Source of the DNA: Limanda limanda
Taxonomy: Eukaryota > Chordata > Actinopteri > Pleuronectiformes > Pleuronectidae
Assembly (NCBI RefSeq): GCF_963576545.1
Contig: NC_083637.1
Location: 17,258,007-17,322,006 of the forward strand
Direction: 5' to 3'
DNA: 64,000 nt
Shown here: piece by piece, positions 50,277 to 63,000 of the stretch
Numbering within the stretch: the first letter of the stretch is position 1
Layout: every line of letters starts with the position of its first letter
Program-made: the position numbers and the translations under genes
Notes under the pieces: model-generated
What the model saw: the letters and a program-made list of their open reading frames with translations, nothing else
The model's database searches: none
What the model was told of the DNA's origin: nothing

Positions 50277-50291
50277 AACCCTAACCCTAGT
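50277..50291. repeat. Short telomere-like repeat (CCCTAA x2)
   Basis: taaccctaaccctag, on the opposite strand to 48688-48709, just right of the hAT MITE. Confidence 0.7.
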
Positions 50292-50499
50292 TTTGTATGA
50301 GTTTACTAAAAATATACATTATCAGCAGTATATTTGGAGGTTTGAAGTGGTCTATCGCTAAAACCGGACTTATCAGTTACATTCAGGTACTACATTACAA
50401 CACTGAAAGCAATGCATAGTTAGACCATGGTCCAGCACAATTCCCTCCGCAAAAATTCCTTGCTGTTCCTAAACAAGGGATGTAACACCCCCACCTCAC

Positions 50500-50644
50500 A
50501 ACGCCTCACAGCCACGGTGTTCCTCCCAGCCTGTGGCCGCTGAGGGGTTAAACGTCATCCGGCTGTAGGAAGTGGGTGGTTCAGTGGTTGGAGCTGAGGA
50601 TGGAGCGAAGCCCTGTGTGGCTTCCACAGATCGTTTTACACGAA

Positions 50645-50677
<33 letters not shown>

Positions 50678-51110
50678 AACGGGAGGCAGCGTTACACCGG
50701 AGAGGAGCGGAGGGAGCACGTCGTGTAACTGAGAGAGCTCGGAGAACAGAGGAAGCTGTTGGGTTTTTTTTTTACCGGAGGACGAAAAACCGCGATGTGA
50801 TCAACCTGCTTTCTTTAGCGGCGTGTGCATGTGTACGTGTGCGTGCGCGCGTTTCGCTCGCTGCAGATCCTCAGTGATCTCACCTTTTTTCTTTTTTGAA
50901 TGCACATACGCGGTGTGACAGCATGCGGGAGTCATAGCACAATGGTGGCTCGTAGTTTCATGTGAATCCAGTGAAAGTCATGCATCCATGCACTGGAGCC
51001 TCCTCAGCTGCAAACAGACGGATCCAAGTGGTTGGATCACCATCTGAGGATCGTTGCTGTTGAAGCGACGGAAGGGATGACAGCAGTCGCCTTGTCTGAT
51101 CTGACGTGCA
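50500..51110 (+). promoter_or_regulatory. CpG-rich putative promoter and 5' UTR
   Basis: GC content and CpG rise sharply here within AT-rich surroundings (for example cgtgtgcgtgcgcgcgtttc near 50838, and the (GA)n at 50654-50677). It lies 0.6-1.2 kb upstream of the coding exon at 51690 on the + strand, as expected for a vertebrate promoter with a long leader. No long ATG frame. The transcription start is not determined. Confidence 0.5.
50654..50677. repeat. (GA)n microsatellite
   Basis: 24 bp of uninterrupted GA in the presumed 5' leader. Confidence 0.9.
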
Positions 51111-51121
51111 ATCGCACTGTG

Positions 51122-51122
51122 G

Positions 51123-51158
<36 letters not shown>
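51122..51158. repeat. (GTT)n microsatellite
   Basis: About twelve GTT/TGT triplets in a row within the presumed leader or first intron. Confidence 0.9.
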
Positions 51159-51284
51159 GAGGATGAGTGTAAACTTGTTTTGTTTAGTCTAATCTCGGGT
51201 GGGACGTTCTCTTATCTCTCTGCTGGACCTCAGCCCCTGCACAACACGCTGACCCCACCGTGCAGCCTCTCGCTTCTTCAACAG

Positions 51285-51307
51285 CCCCCCCCCCCCCCCC
51301 CCCCCCC
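51285..51307. repeat. Poly-C tract of 23
   Basis: Uninterrupted C run; its length may be unreliable in an assembly. Confidence 0.85.
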
Positions 51308-51689
51308 ACTGAGCAGCCCGGTCAGTGGTGTCCGTCTATAGCTGCCAGCATGGGCGGTCAGCAGGGGGGGAGCACAGCAGTGACAGCTCTGAAGCCTGGC
51401 TCACATTTGATCGAGTAGTTATAGTTTTTAGTTGGAGACCTAGAGATCATATTTCTATCAGGGAGCGCGGATGTCCTCTATCTGTTTTTATTTCTGACGG
51501 TGAATCGCGTATCGCCAATAGCCGATGTTCCGATACTCCTCCTAAGTATTTGGGCTGAGTGGTTATATCGTGGACACGTGGTGGCCATTTGAAAGCCCAG
51601 CGAGAGTGGGGCCGTCTTCTCGCGTAAACACCTGGAAACCGCGGGAGCCAGGTGACCCCTCCAGACAGGTGTGACCCCGGACACGCGCC

Positions 51690-51728
51690 ATGGATGATTC
51701 TGGGATCATCCGGAGACGGAGGCTGCAG
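51690..51728 (+). CDS. First coding exon of an unidentified host gene
   Basis: ATG at 51690 in a perfect vertebrate start context (gcgccATGG), followed by 13 codons (MDDSGIIRRRRLQ) and a donor CAG^GTGAGG at 51728/51729 (phase 0). The frame continues directly into the exon at 59999 (KDLPLPRKSS). The short acidic start, then a run of four arginines and a basic RKSS patch, would suit a cytosolic or nuclear N-terminus with possible kinase sites (inference). I do not recognise the protein. The upstream CpG-rich region supports a real gene start. Confidence 0.55.
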
Positions 51729-52441
51729 GTGAGGACTTGGACTGGGCTCAACTGCCAATAATTTATTATTGATATATTTAGTTTTGGATAATTATCAAGA
51801 TAAATGTCACGTTATTTTTATTATTTTTATGTTTAAAGACTGATTTTGGCTCATGAGAGAAGGTTGTTTTAAACGGCAGAACTGCTTTACAAATCTAATG
51901 TAGATCGGTTGTGTTATACCTTCTCACTAAGCCTGCACGATGCATATATTGATATATACTTAACATTTGATATACTTATATTGATAACAATTCTGATCCT
52001 GATTATAATTGATATTGCTTCGTCGGTTATCCCTAGACAGACCTCATTTGTTTGACTTATGTCATTAAGGAAGGAAAAGGCCAGGAATGGTATTTTCAAC
52101 CATTGGAGGCATAGATCAATGAGTAAATGCAAGTAGTATGTAAAGGCTTCACTTTTAGGTTTGGATACAGGAAGGTGCTCAGTCAGTTAATTTAGTTGAC
52201 TGCACAAAACAGGGTCCACCAATAATATTGTTGGCATAATTTTAATTCAAATACATGTTTCTGGTACATTAGATAACTTAGGTCACTTTATCACATTAAA
52301 GTTCAAAATATCAAACGTGGGTTTGCTTATTCATTTGCTGTATTGCTTGCAGTAGTTTAATACACACTGTTATAGAGATACAGTGGCTATCAGAGTAGTA
52401 AAATCATCAATGGTAGACAACTCCACCCTAGTTTTAGGTAT

Positions 52442-52996
52442 TGTCGTGTCTTTCAATGCAGCAGTGTCTTGTCGAAGTCGGTGTTTGAAGAGAGGAGACC
52501 GCAGACCCAGAACTTACAAGTATAATGTTTATTACAAGAAGTTTCACAGGTCAGGACGAGCTCTAGAGACATCACACAGCCAAATGGTGAAAATCTGACT
52601 TGCCTTCTGCAAGACAATGTCATTTATAGACAGAACTGGGTGCAAGCTGAGAGGAGGGAAGGTTTGAGTTCTCCAATGGTGGAAGTGAACGTGGTGGAAC
52701 AGGTTAACCTTTGAGACATGGAGACACTATCTACATGTAAATCCTGTAGTAAAATTTCAACGGCTCTGTGTTCAAAAGAAACGTTTGAACACCTGTCTGT
52801 AGATTGAAAACCACAAAGTAACACTGTAGGTGTGATAGCAGGTGGACCTTCCTCGCAGAGCCTGTTTGCATATTTTATAATACACTGCACGGTTCAAATA
52901 ACGTTCAGAGTAGGAGGAATTTAGCAGAGCGCATCTAGAATAGTTCTTAAAAGTCTAGACATGAGATTCAAGGCGCCTTACGATATTAACATGTCA
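52442..52996 (-). mobile_element. Probable solo LTR, 555 bp, minus orientation
   Basis: On the - strand it starts TGACATGTTAATATCG (from 52996) and ends GACACGACA (at 52442), that is TG...CA. Near its 3' end is an AATAAA signal (complement at 52527-52534) followed by ttctgggtctgcggtctcct, as in an R/U5 region. No internal retroelement genes nearby. No clear target duplication (only gtat is shared). Confidence 0.5.
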
Positions 52997-53989
52997 TTGT
53001 ATTCTACAACCATGCTCAAAAGATCCATTAGCTATTAGCCAAATACACTACAGTATACGAAGCCTTTCGTATGACATGTTGTCTCGAAAGCAATGGGTGA
53101 CAGATCAGTGTGTAGATTGTTTTATATTCACAACAATATGTGTACAAGTCCAATGACCATGTCATGTGTTGAGTAGGGTTTGCTTAAATTAGATGGTGAG
53201 AGTGGAGGAAGTGGATTATTCTATTGTATTTGCATGATAGTCACTTACCAAACATATTGTACATCATGACAGCCACAGGAAGGCTCTGGTAAAAGCTTCC
53301 TTCGAGACCTTCGCCTGTGTGGACGGCTGCTTCCTTGTGAATTCATTCACAGTAAAAATTACTTTGCTGTACATTGTGCAAAGATACACTGCTCTTGATG
53401 ATTGCTCATCATAAAATAGACACGTGAAAGTGGAAGATTTTTGGTACAGATGTTGTTCACTTGTGAAAACAGGGGCAACACTCCCAGACTTCCAGAGAGT
53501 ATCCAGTCCAGGTGCACTATTTTTTTAATGTACGCTCTGGTGAATTAAAGCAGACACAAGATTAAATATTTGTAAGATAAATGACCGTCTTTGATGGAGT
53601 TTATGGAGGAGACAGTTTCATTTTATGTCATCCAAGACTCTCTGCTACCTCTCCCACCAGCCCAACGTGTGTTTACTTTCTCCCTCTTCTGTATCTCTAT
53701 GACATTTCAACTGCAGCTTTTGATAATCCTTGTCTCTTTGTAGCTGTTAGCGACGCAGTAGTTTTGTTCAGTTCTAATATGACGTTTGCGTCAGCGGGTA
53801 GCCTTGACTTTGTGTGTCACTCACAGGTAAGCCTTGGTATTATAACCTTAACACCAATGAATAGTTACTTTAAATGTAATGATAGATTTGCCCAATATTG
53901 TCTGGGTGAATTGTTTGTCGAAAAAAAAGTGAGAGAGTCATGAAATTACATAGAAGGATAGCAGAGAGCAAATACCTCCATCTATTCAC

Positions 53990-55145
53990 GCTAACACCTG
54001 TTAGAGAAGGTAAAAAACTAGGGCTACGTTGCAGCACTGGCGGGCGTGAGCACCCGCACGTTGAAGCCGGTTGCTGTCGGTGGAGAGAGCGATCGATGAC
54101 CAAGCGCACGTCTCTGCGTTGCACGCGTTTTGCGCACTGCGGCAAGGATAAACGCTTCCCTTCCTGCGTCCGTCACGCGATGTTGATCCTTGCCTGCTAA
54201 TTGCTCATTATGGTCCACGCTATCAATTGCACATCAAACTGTGAACATTTTACGTAAATCGAATGATAGTTGTAAAAAAAAGCTTACTTCCTGTTGCCGG
54301 TAGGTGGGACCATCACTATTATTACGCACAGACATATAGATCTATTCAAGTAGGCGCTCTGATGTAACGTGAGCAATTTTGTGTCAATTGGACAATGTTA
54401 CTACAACTTAAATATTGACACTGATCAGTAGGTGGCGCTATGACCCTGAACTAATATTTACATATGGAGCTGTTCAGGTCAGGATTGTGATCATAGGTCA
54501 GTAGTTCGGAGCCGGTTGGATAGTGCAGAGTGGATTAACAAAGTACTTCCTGTTTCATGGTGAATCAGTAGGTGGCTCTATGACACTGAGGAAATATTGA
54601 CACAGAGCTGTTCAGGCTTAGTGTCTGATCATGTGACAGAAGTTTGGTGGTGATAGGAAAATGCACAGTGGTGTTATGACAACATCGTGTCCTTTGGCGA
54701 AGGATGATCCTTCACCGCAGCTCAATGTTTACACGGTTTGAGGAAATGTCACAATTATGACTATGATCCAATGACTTGACTGAGCTCATTTAAGCTGTAT
54801 ATTGTAAAGCAGCCAGGAGCAGTTCATCAAAGTATAAAACATGTCACTTCCTGTAGCCACCAGGGGGCGGTGTGATTTCAGGTCATAATTTCTGTGTATA
54901 TGTCATCAGGCCGGGACTCTTGTCTCACATGTCTAGTTTGGACTCGATTGGACAATGTATGTCCGAGATACAGAAACTCTTGTTTTGATGGCGTTTAATC
55001 AAACTTTGACGCCACTCCACGGTCACACGGTGTGACGAAAAATCGATCTCTAAATCTGTTTTTATCTCCATCTTGTTGTGATGACACTCATCTGAATTTC
55101 AAGTTGATCTGATGAGAGCCCTGGGATAAGTTTATCAAAGTAAAA
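53990..55145. repeat. Dispersed fish repeat, copy 2, longer
   Basis: Begins near ctagggctacgttgcagcac and includes 54117-54415 (shared with 44371-44668). It then has a series of degenerate units with cagtaggtggcgctatgacc (54426, 54564, and the related gccaccagggggcggtgtga near 54857), ending around atcaaagtaaaaatgg. Non-coding; the family is widespread in fish but I cannot name its class. Confidence 0.65.
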
Positions 55146-58100
55146 ATGGTGAATATGGTCAAAATGGCCACTAAGCTGAGCTCAGGAGTTCTCATGATAG
55201 AAAGACTTCCTCAGAGGATAATTGAAGCGGAATTTCAGATGTCGACATGTACGATTGCAGAGCAGGGTAGTCTGGAAGGGGAGGAAGGCGGTTCTGATGT
55301 GATCATAAAGATTGAAAGTAATGCAGAGACACAGCAGGACATACACCCACACTGTTGCAAGATGGACTTTGAATCCAACTTAAAACAGGAACGCACGGAC
55401 ACACAGAAAGACTCCCTGCACTTACAAGAAGATCACACTGCTGAGTCAAACTCCACTTCTGATTTCAGACGGATCTTGAGTGCATGTTAATGAGTGTGTC
55501 CATCCATTCAGTCGATTGTACGGACGCTACACCTAACATCTCGTTTTGTCTGTGTGTGTGTGTTTGTGCACAACATTCATGCACAGTATATGCACATATC
55601 AAATTGACTCCCACCCCCTGCCCCTACTCTCCATTTCCATTGAAGTGGTCGATATCCATATCTCAGACAGCGGCGCTCTAAATGCTGAGGATGTGGCACA
55701 GTTGTCAGGCCCATTAACAGGACTAATGGTGGCCTAACAGCCCTGTGCGCCCTCAGGGAGGAAGACCGACCACCAGCAGCAGGACGGGCTGAAAGGGCTT
55801 GAGGCCAGACGGGGGGGAAATGGGTTTGGGGGGAGGCAGCAGCTGTGGGCTACAGTGCACCCCATTTTAAGTAGCTATTACCGTATCTGGATTTCTTTTC
55901 TGCTGGGATCTTCTTTCACACCAAAGAGACAGAAGAGGGAGGCAAAGGGTTGTGTGTGTGTGTGTTTGTTTGTTTATGTGTTTGTGTGTGCTTTTCATGT
56001 CGTTTTCATGTGCATTGTTCATTTCTGAGGGTGGAAGGTGAAAATAATTTGAGCTTCAGCGAAAGTTAGTATCATTAAAATATCATTAAAATCTTTCAAT
56101 GCCGATACTTAAGATTCCTTTTGCATTGAATTTACTATGTCATGGTAGCAAAAGTGCAGATTTAAATTATAGATTAACCAGAATGGCTCTTGAGAGTTTA
56201 GACCTCAGCCAAGGCCAAACAGTCCCCTTATGATCTAAATTCAGTAGATCCAGATTTTTTGCATAATTCTACTAACAAATATAAACCAATGAAAACATAG
56301 CCACCTTGTGGGAAAACCACTTCTGACCCCAGGTTTTCAGATTAAGGTCATACATGGCTATTCACATGCCCATCAACGCCTTTTTATGTTTTAAAACTTC
56401 ATTCCTCTATTTCAATCTCAGAATATTAGATTTTCCAAACGACCCTCCCTCTGTTTCTTTAAACCCAGGTTAAAATAAAAACGAAATCAACTGGAATAAC
56501 GATGAAAGTCATGATCTCACCATTCAGTCTATTCAGTTTGGCTCCGTGGGAAAGTGAGTGTGTCACTGATGAGAATCATTTACATCTCGGGTGAAGATGG
56601 GTGAAGATTATCCTTCTGTCCTGAGCTGTTGTAGGTGTGTGGAGAGCAATTGCACGTAACCCATATGCTCATGCATTGACACACACACAAGTCAAACTGT
56701 GTGTCTCATCCCTCTCTGAGTGTAGAGGAACACACACACTCGCAGGCATAATTTGTCCAATATTTTGTCCTGGGCATTGTGCCCATTTCCAATATGCTAA
56801 GCACAAGGGATAAGAGTGTGATCACTGCAGAAGATCCAACCCTCCTTGCCAAGCCCTGTCACTCACTGCCATGCCCACTGCTTTGTTCTGCCTCATCTCA
56901 TTCCTCTGATGTCTGTATTATTCAGAAAGGGTCGTTTTTGTACTGCGAGAGCAAAGTGCACATCAAAGCTACTGATCTGGGCCAGAGTGAATGTGAGAAT
57001 AGCTTCAGATATTTGAACTACTTTCTCTGGCCTTGAATTATCATGCCGGACGCCTATAAAGCACCAGAAGCCTGTGTCCAACCTAATCCACAAAAATGGA
57101 CAAGGTGGGAAAAATAGCCCCTTTTCAACATTTATAACTAGATTAAGTGTAACAAGAAAGTCATAAAGGTTAAGAGTCAGTTGCACATTTTATTGATACA
57201 TTATATAATTTTAGACCTCTGTGTAATGAACAGTGAGTTCAGATGTTTTAAATTAATCTTGAAGGCTGGTCGGCCATTAAACTGAAGAATACACTGTGTG
57301 ACATTTGCCTCGCAATCTGCTGTCAGCTTTGGCAGACGTAACCCAGCAGAAGCCTCATGACTCGGCCCAGAGCAACAGCATATTAACATTTTTTCTTTTC
57401 TTCGGTTTCCAGTTGGACTTTGCTTTGTCCTTGGGTAAACATAAACCAAAAGGACAAAAAAAAAAAAAAAACCTAAAATACCTTTCTTCACTTGTCAGGC
57501 AGAGAAAGTTCTCTAATATTTTCATCTATTTTGAACAGCTTTGAATCATTTGCAATGAAGGTTGTGCATAATGGATTAAATGTGCCAAGGAGGTGTTTGA
57601 TTGTACGTGTACACATCCGTTAGTTTGAGTCTTCAGTACAATATCTCTGCAAATTCACATCAATTATGTTTGAGTTTTTCTTTTAGCTCTGAGGAGATCC
57701 ACAGTGCTCTTGATAGTCACGGTGACCTCACAAATCACATTATTTGCCTTGTGAACTTCATATGTCAAAAAAACATCCAGAGAATCTGTTATTATTCGGT
57801 AGAGACGTTCACTTGGATTCAAAGATGAGCTGTTTAGAGTTTGGGGGTCAAGGGTCAAGGTCATTGTTGCTCACAAAACATGTTTTTGGTCTTTTGAACA
57901 TGACATCTAAAGTCAATTTTGACCAGTTGTCACTTGGAGATTTACTGATTAAATTTCAGTGGTTGAAATCAAAAGGTCAAGATGATCTCATATGAGACTG
58001 GAAAATAAACATGTTGACTCAAACTGCACTGGTTGGTGGAGCCATATAACCGTAGGGCAGTTTGAGGCAGGGTTTTTTTTACTTGGAAAGGTATTATCAC

Positions 58101-59998
58101 TCAGCTCTGATATCCCTTCAGTGACACTGCAGTGGTGAAGTGGGAGGACCAAGTAGGACACACTGTGGCACTCAAGTATAATCGTGAAGACAGGATATGT
58201 TGAGGAGTCACTTATAAAGATCAGCCAGGCTTGGGATTACTGTTATTATCATATCAAATCAGAATATCGAAATTCACCGTTTATGTAACATTGAATATTA
58301 CTGAGAACTTTCATGGGTTGTCATGGTCACTTGAGCTCAGGTAAATATTACAAAAAAACAAAAAAAACTGGAGTGAACTGTAACATGGCAACCACACGTG
58401 AAGTGGCGCTCTGTTTGACAGCCGCAGTGAGAGGGAGCAGGTGCTGAGGTTTTATCCATTAGCCACCTCTATGGCCTGGCTCTGTCTAAGAAGTGCCCAT
58501 CAGGATACGGTGGGTTAATTAGTGAGCTCGACAGGCCCTGCTCTACAGTTTGATCTGTGCACAAACAGAAATGGATCGGCAAACAGGTTTGTAGTTTTAA
58601 GGGCGAGTATTGACTGTAGAACTCTGTGACGTCAAATAGCTATTACGCACATTTCCCTAAAATATAGAGCCCTTCCTTTGCCAAGATTCTGTACTGTGAT
58701 TACTGCACTAATGCTGCACATTCTCAAGATGGGGGTAATCGTCGATGATCACAATGATGCAGCGTAGCAGTGTTTCTGCTGCTCTTTTGGCTCCCCTCTG
58801 CTTTACACTATATAGAGTGTGAATATTAATGCCTCTTGGTGCTGGAAAGTTTTGGTTAGCGAGCTTGTTTTGAGACGAGAGCTCCAGCTGTCAAGTCGTG
58901 TATCATCAGCTCGGCTTTGTTTGGGTTTTGTAATGCCTGTTTACTTATTCAAAGACAAAGAGATTGACGTAGAGAGAGAAAGCCATGGAGAGAGAGAGAG
59001 AGAGAGCGCACTTGTTTAAAAGGATGGAATTCGTCTCTGGAAAACCAACCGCAGTCTTGTATTTTTCATTGTATTTTCTTTTTACATCTGTGTTTGATTT
59101 CAGCTTCTGACCCTGCTGTGGTTCTTCACTGTGATATTTAAATTTTATTTCACAGACTCAGCTCTATGTCATTAAGCCTGAGTAAAACAAAACAAATGGT
59201 GATATCCCTTTAGAGGAGCCACTGGACTAGAATATGGCTTAATAATCAGCACAAGACAGGCAGACTGTGGTAACTTGATCTTACTTAGGCCAAGTGTTAA
59301 ATGGGAATCAAATTGGGAATAAATGGGCAACAAGCAGCACACAGATCCATCCCAGTAGGTCCTAATCACATCAGAGTCCTTGCTGTTGTAACCCAGTGTC
59401 ATAAATATAGCAGCAACATTTTGAAATTGACTTTGGCTCCGTTCAACCTGCTGTTTTCTCAGAGCTCTGAAGTCTCTGAGCACTTAGGAGGGATCAGTTT
59501 ACAGGCTGCCTCCCACTCGCACTATACAATGAGGCAGAAATCACGAAACCCTAATGATTTGTTCTGTCTTTGTTGGTTGTGTCCTATGTTTTTCCTGTAT
59601 CGCATGCAAATGATGATGCTAATAATCATAAGATACATGATCGTTGTGAGGATTTGGTTATTCAGCGTGACCACAATCCTCCTCCTTGGTGGCAGTCAGT
59701 GTGTTGCAAAGATGAGTCAGTGTGATTCAATAAATTGTTTACAATTCTACTTATATTTTGAAGTAATGCTTGTCTTTTGTGTGGGTGTGAAATACTGGAT
59801 ACTCTTCAGGCCTTTAGAAATCCTAAAAGTAAAATGATAAATTAAGGAAAACTCACTCTTATATTAAGAATAAAACCATACTCTGTAACAAGGAGGATAC
59901 ACAAGCATATTGAGTACATATTGCTTCACATATTGCTAGATATGAATCTTGTTTAATGTGTCTGCGCTCTACTCTTCTCTTTTCTCTTTTCTCACCAG

Positions 59999-60030
59999 AA
60001 GGATCTGCCTCTGCCCCGAAAAAGTAGCAG
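59999..60030 (+). CDS. Second coding exon (32 nt) of the unidentified gene
   Basis: Acceptor ctcaccag^AAG and donor AGCAG^GTAAGT frame a 32-nt exon that reads KDLPLPRKSS plus two bases, in phase with the exon ending at 51728. Both splice sites are strong. The remaining exons must lie beyond 64000 or were not detected. Confidence 0.5.
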
Positions 60031-63000
60031 GTAAGTTCATATTTACATGTTATTCCTCTATTGTATGTATGGGGTATTAAATAAATGTTCACTACTTATT
60101 GAATTCGTGGAATTTAGTGGGACTTTGAAAGTTGTATTCCAGCTGGAAAAGGAAGATGGGTCACTTCATGTGCTATGGCTACATATATAAAACCAAATTA
60201 AATTTTAAAACCTCTTACTGTTTTTCTACATCTTATGACCACATCATATAACCAAACGGTTTTCTGAGCTGAAACACATACTGACACAGAGGGAATTACA
60301 TTTGTAGGCCTTGGGATGTTTCCATCTTTATGGTACGTCATATAGGTTATGATGTGGTATTGTGAATTGAGAGTCATGTCCTCAGACGGCAGCGTGTTCC
60401 AGCTTTGTGTGAGCACTTTCTCACTCGGAGCGTCTCAGTCGGAGCAATCTGTTGCAGTGAACATTCAGCAGCAGGAGACCAGTGCTGTGACCTCAGTTGC
60501 CCACGTGGTTCTGGGAAGGTGGGGAGGTAGAGGAAGGAGATTAGAGCAAGACATGATGTGTAATGTATAGTGATTAAATGTAGTGTTGTTTGTGGTTTTA
60601 TGGCAGCACAGAGCAATGTAGTAAATTAATCTCCTTTAGCATTGGTATTGAAAATGCTGACCTACTTTTTTACAGTAAGGCCAAACAACCTTTTTCTAAT
60701 AATGCAAGTTTATCTCATGAACTCAAATCTCAACAGACAGATAGAAATTCTAATTTAGTTCCAAGGACATCATTTCTCTTATGTACAGAAGTCAATCCAG
60801 GATTTCTCTGAGAATAATTCAGTTTCTGAGTTTAGTAGCAAAGTTATTGGCCAATATTTTGTGGCTTTCGGAGACAGTGGATATCTGGGCCAAGACACCG
60901 TTTCCAGTCCGACTAGTTTTCATTTGTCACATGAGTCAAACGTTTCCCCAGACAAAACACAAACAGTGATACTTTTTGTAGGTGTTTTAAGTCCAGACAA
61001 CATTTGAGCTAATCTCTATCCATCAGCATATCAATGTAGATAAATCAGAATGCCAATACCTGATGCATTTGGGTCAATGTGTTCCACCTCTTTTGTGCTT
61101 CACAGGGACTGTTTACCTGCAGATTGGTCAAAGTAGAAATGGAAACTAGAAAGCTTCCAGCCCCTAAATCTTGTCCCTCACCCGCAGATGCAGTGTTTAT
61201 ACGTGCAAAATCTGTTTATATAAATTAGTGTCAAAGTAAATCAGTGATGGTTGTTTTTATACCTCCCGGTAAATTGCAAACCTGACAATAGCAAACTTAA
61301 CTTACTCTTAACAAACTCAACTGCCAAAAGGAATAGCACTATTTAACCAGCGCCACAGTTACATAAATCTTGAATTGTAAACTGTTGTTTAAAAGTGTTT
61401 TGTAAAGGAAATCATGTAAATCAGAAGCAGAGAGTTTGAGAGGACGCCCTCTCATGCCTCATCTCAGCTACTGGCGGTGCTCTTGAATGAAATCATTCAT
61501 GGAAATTCCTTCAAAAGTCAACGTTACAGCCAGACATTAACATTCAGAGACGGCTCTACAAAAACATGATTGGCTTCACGGAGACAAAGCGAGAGATACA
61601 GTTGGCTTCTCCACAAAGATGGATTACATTTAGTGACTGAATTAGAAGCCTCGGGAGTCATTTTCTGTGCCATTTAGGAATGAGTGGGACTGAATGATCC
61701 CCTGAGATTCGACAAAACTGATTAAAATATCCTCATTTGTGGAACATGCAGATGAAAGCGCTCACACTAAACAATAAGGGCAGGCAAAATGTGAAATACG
61801 TGAAAAGATTGGTGTTATTTTAAGTGTGAGTCTCTGTCCATGGTGCTGAAATACACAGTGTCTCTATCACTGTTTTATCTATATCCCATCAACAATGATA
61901 ATATTAATAATAATAATAATACATTTGATTTCATGGAACCTTTTCTATACACCACAATACATGCAATCCACTTTTTACATTCAACATTGATGTTGAAAAA
62001 AGGTCTACATTTTAAATGTGTTCTCTTACTGGCAATAAAAAAATAAAACTTTGACATAAAGCAGCCTTAAAGTTGGATTTGGAAAGTGGTTCCTCCTGCT
62101 GCGCTTTTAATCAGTCCAGAATTTGGGAACAAGTCCCATGTCAGCTCAGAATGCTGAATATGAATATGGAGGAGGTCTCATATAAAAAGTCTAAAATTGA
62201 ATCACCTGAATTTTAAATATGTTAAAATGCTACGTACTATGTCCTACATACATGTAGGTAGGCTAATTATGTTAATGTTCATTTAAAGCTACTTCCATCA
62301 TGCTTTAAGCAATTATTTTGGTGTTGTGCTTAATTTGTAATGTCCCTGTGTGTTGTAGTTCTTTTTCAATTATACAGATATTAGCATGCTAGAATAAAAC
62401 TACAAACAACAGCAATGTCATACTGATAACTACAATTAATCTCAGTACACTGTCTGTGGGAAACACCATGGATACCAACTGTCTCTGCTTGTAGTTTGGA
62501 GGTAACATTGTGTTATTCTCTACTAGGCTATTTCACCTTGTCCTCAATCATGGTGAGCTTTAAGTTAGTAATTCTAGGACTCTGATGTCCCTTCATATCC
62601 GTTATACTTGTCATTGGTCTTAAAAAGTTTTAAATTTAACACACAGATATCCTTGACATTTCTCTGAAATTGCTGTATTTTGCCAGAGCCGCACTTTGCC
62701 CAATGTGAGCAAAATACAAAACTCTTGTCTTCTTTATTTTTATCATATAAACTGTTATCGGTGCACAGAGAGTGCTGGCAGAACAGAAGGTTGTAAATAT
62801 GAAGCATGGCTTTAATTCCCTGTGTATAGCTGAATTTGTATTTCCCTTATTTCTTTGTATTTTTGTGTGTAGTTGTCTACTCAGTATTCTGCATGCGTCC
62901 CACTCTGGGCAGAGGTACTGTCTGGCAGAAATACCCTGATGATGCTTCTTATACATGCCTGGGATCTTTAATGTGCATGTGTGTGTGTGTGTTTCCTGTG

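Larger units (their letters stand above)
51729..59998 (+). other. Putative first coding intron, 8.3 kb
   Basis: From GTGAGG to a strong pyrimidine-rich acceptor (cttttctcaccag). It holds a solo LTR (52442-52996) and a dispersed repeat (53990-55145). The remaining parts (52997-53989, 55146-59998) show no coding exon I can support: the 114-codon frame at 55146-55490 is unrecognised and starts inside repeat sequence. Microsatellites: (TG)n near 55550-55566 and 55951-55964, (GA)n at 58988-59007, and a T/A-rich run near 57458. Confidence 0.5.

Noticed and set aside
50572..50877. 101-codon frame rich in ERERERE
   Set aside because: No ATG start, made by the (GA)n repeat and GC-rich leader. More likely 5' UTR.
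55146..55490. 114-codon frame MVNMVKMATKLSSG...
   Set aside because: Its start is in the tail of a dispersed repeat, no family is recognised and no splice site pair supports it. Kept only as a remark in the intron entry.
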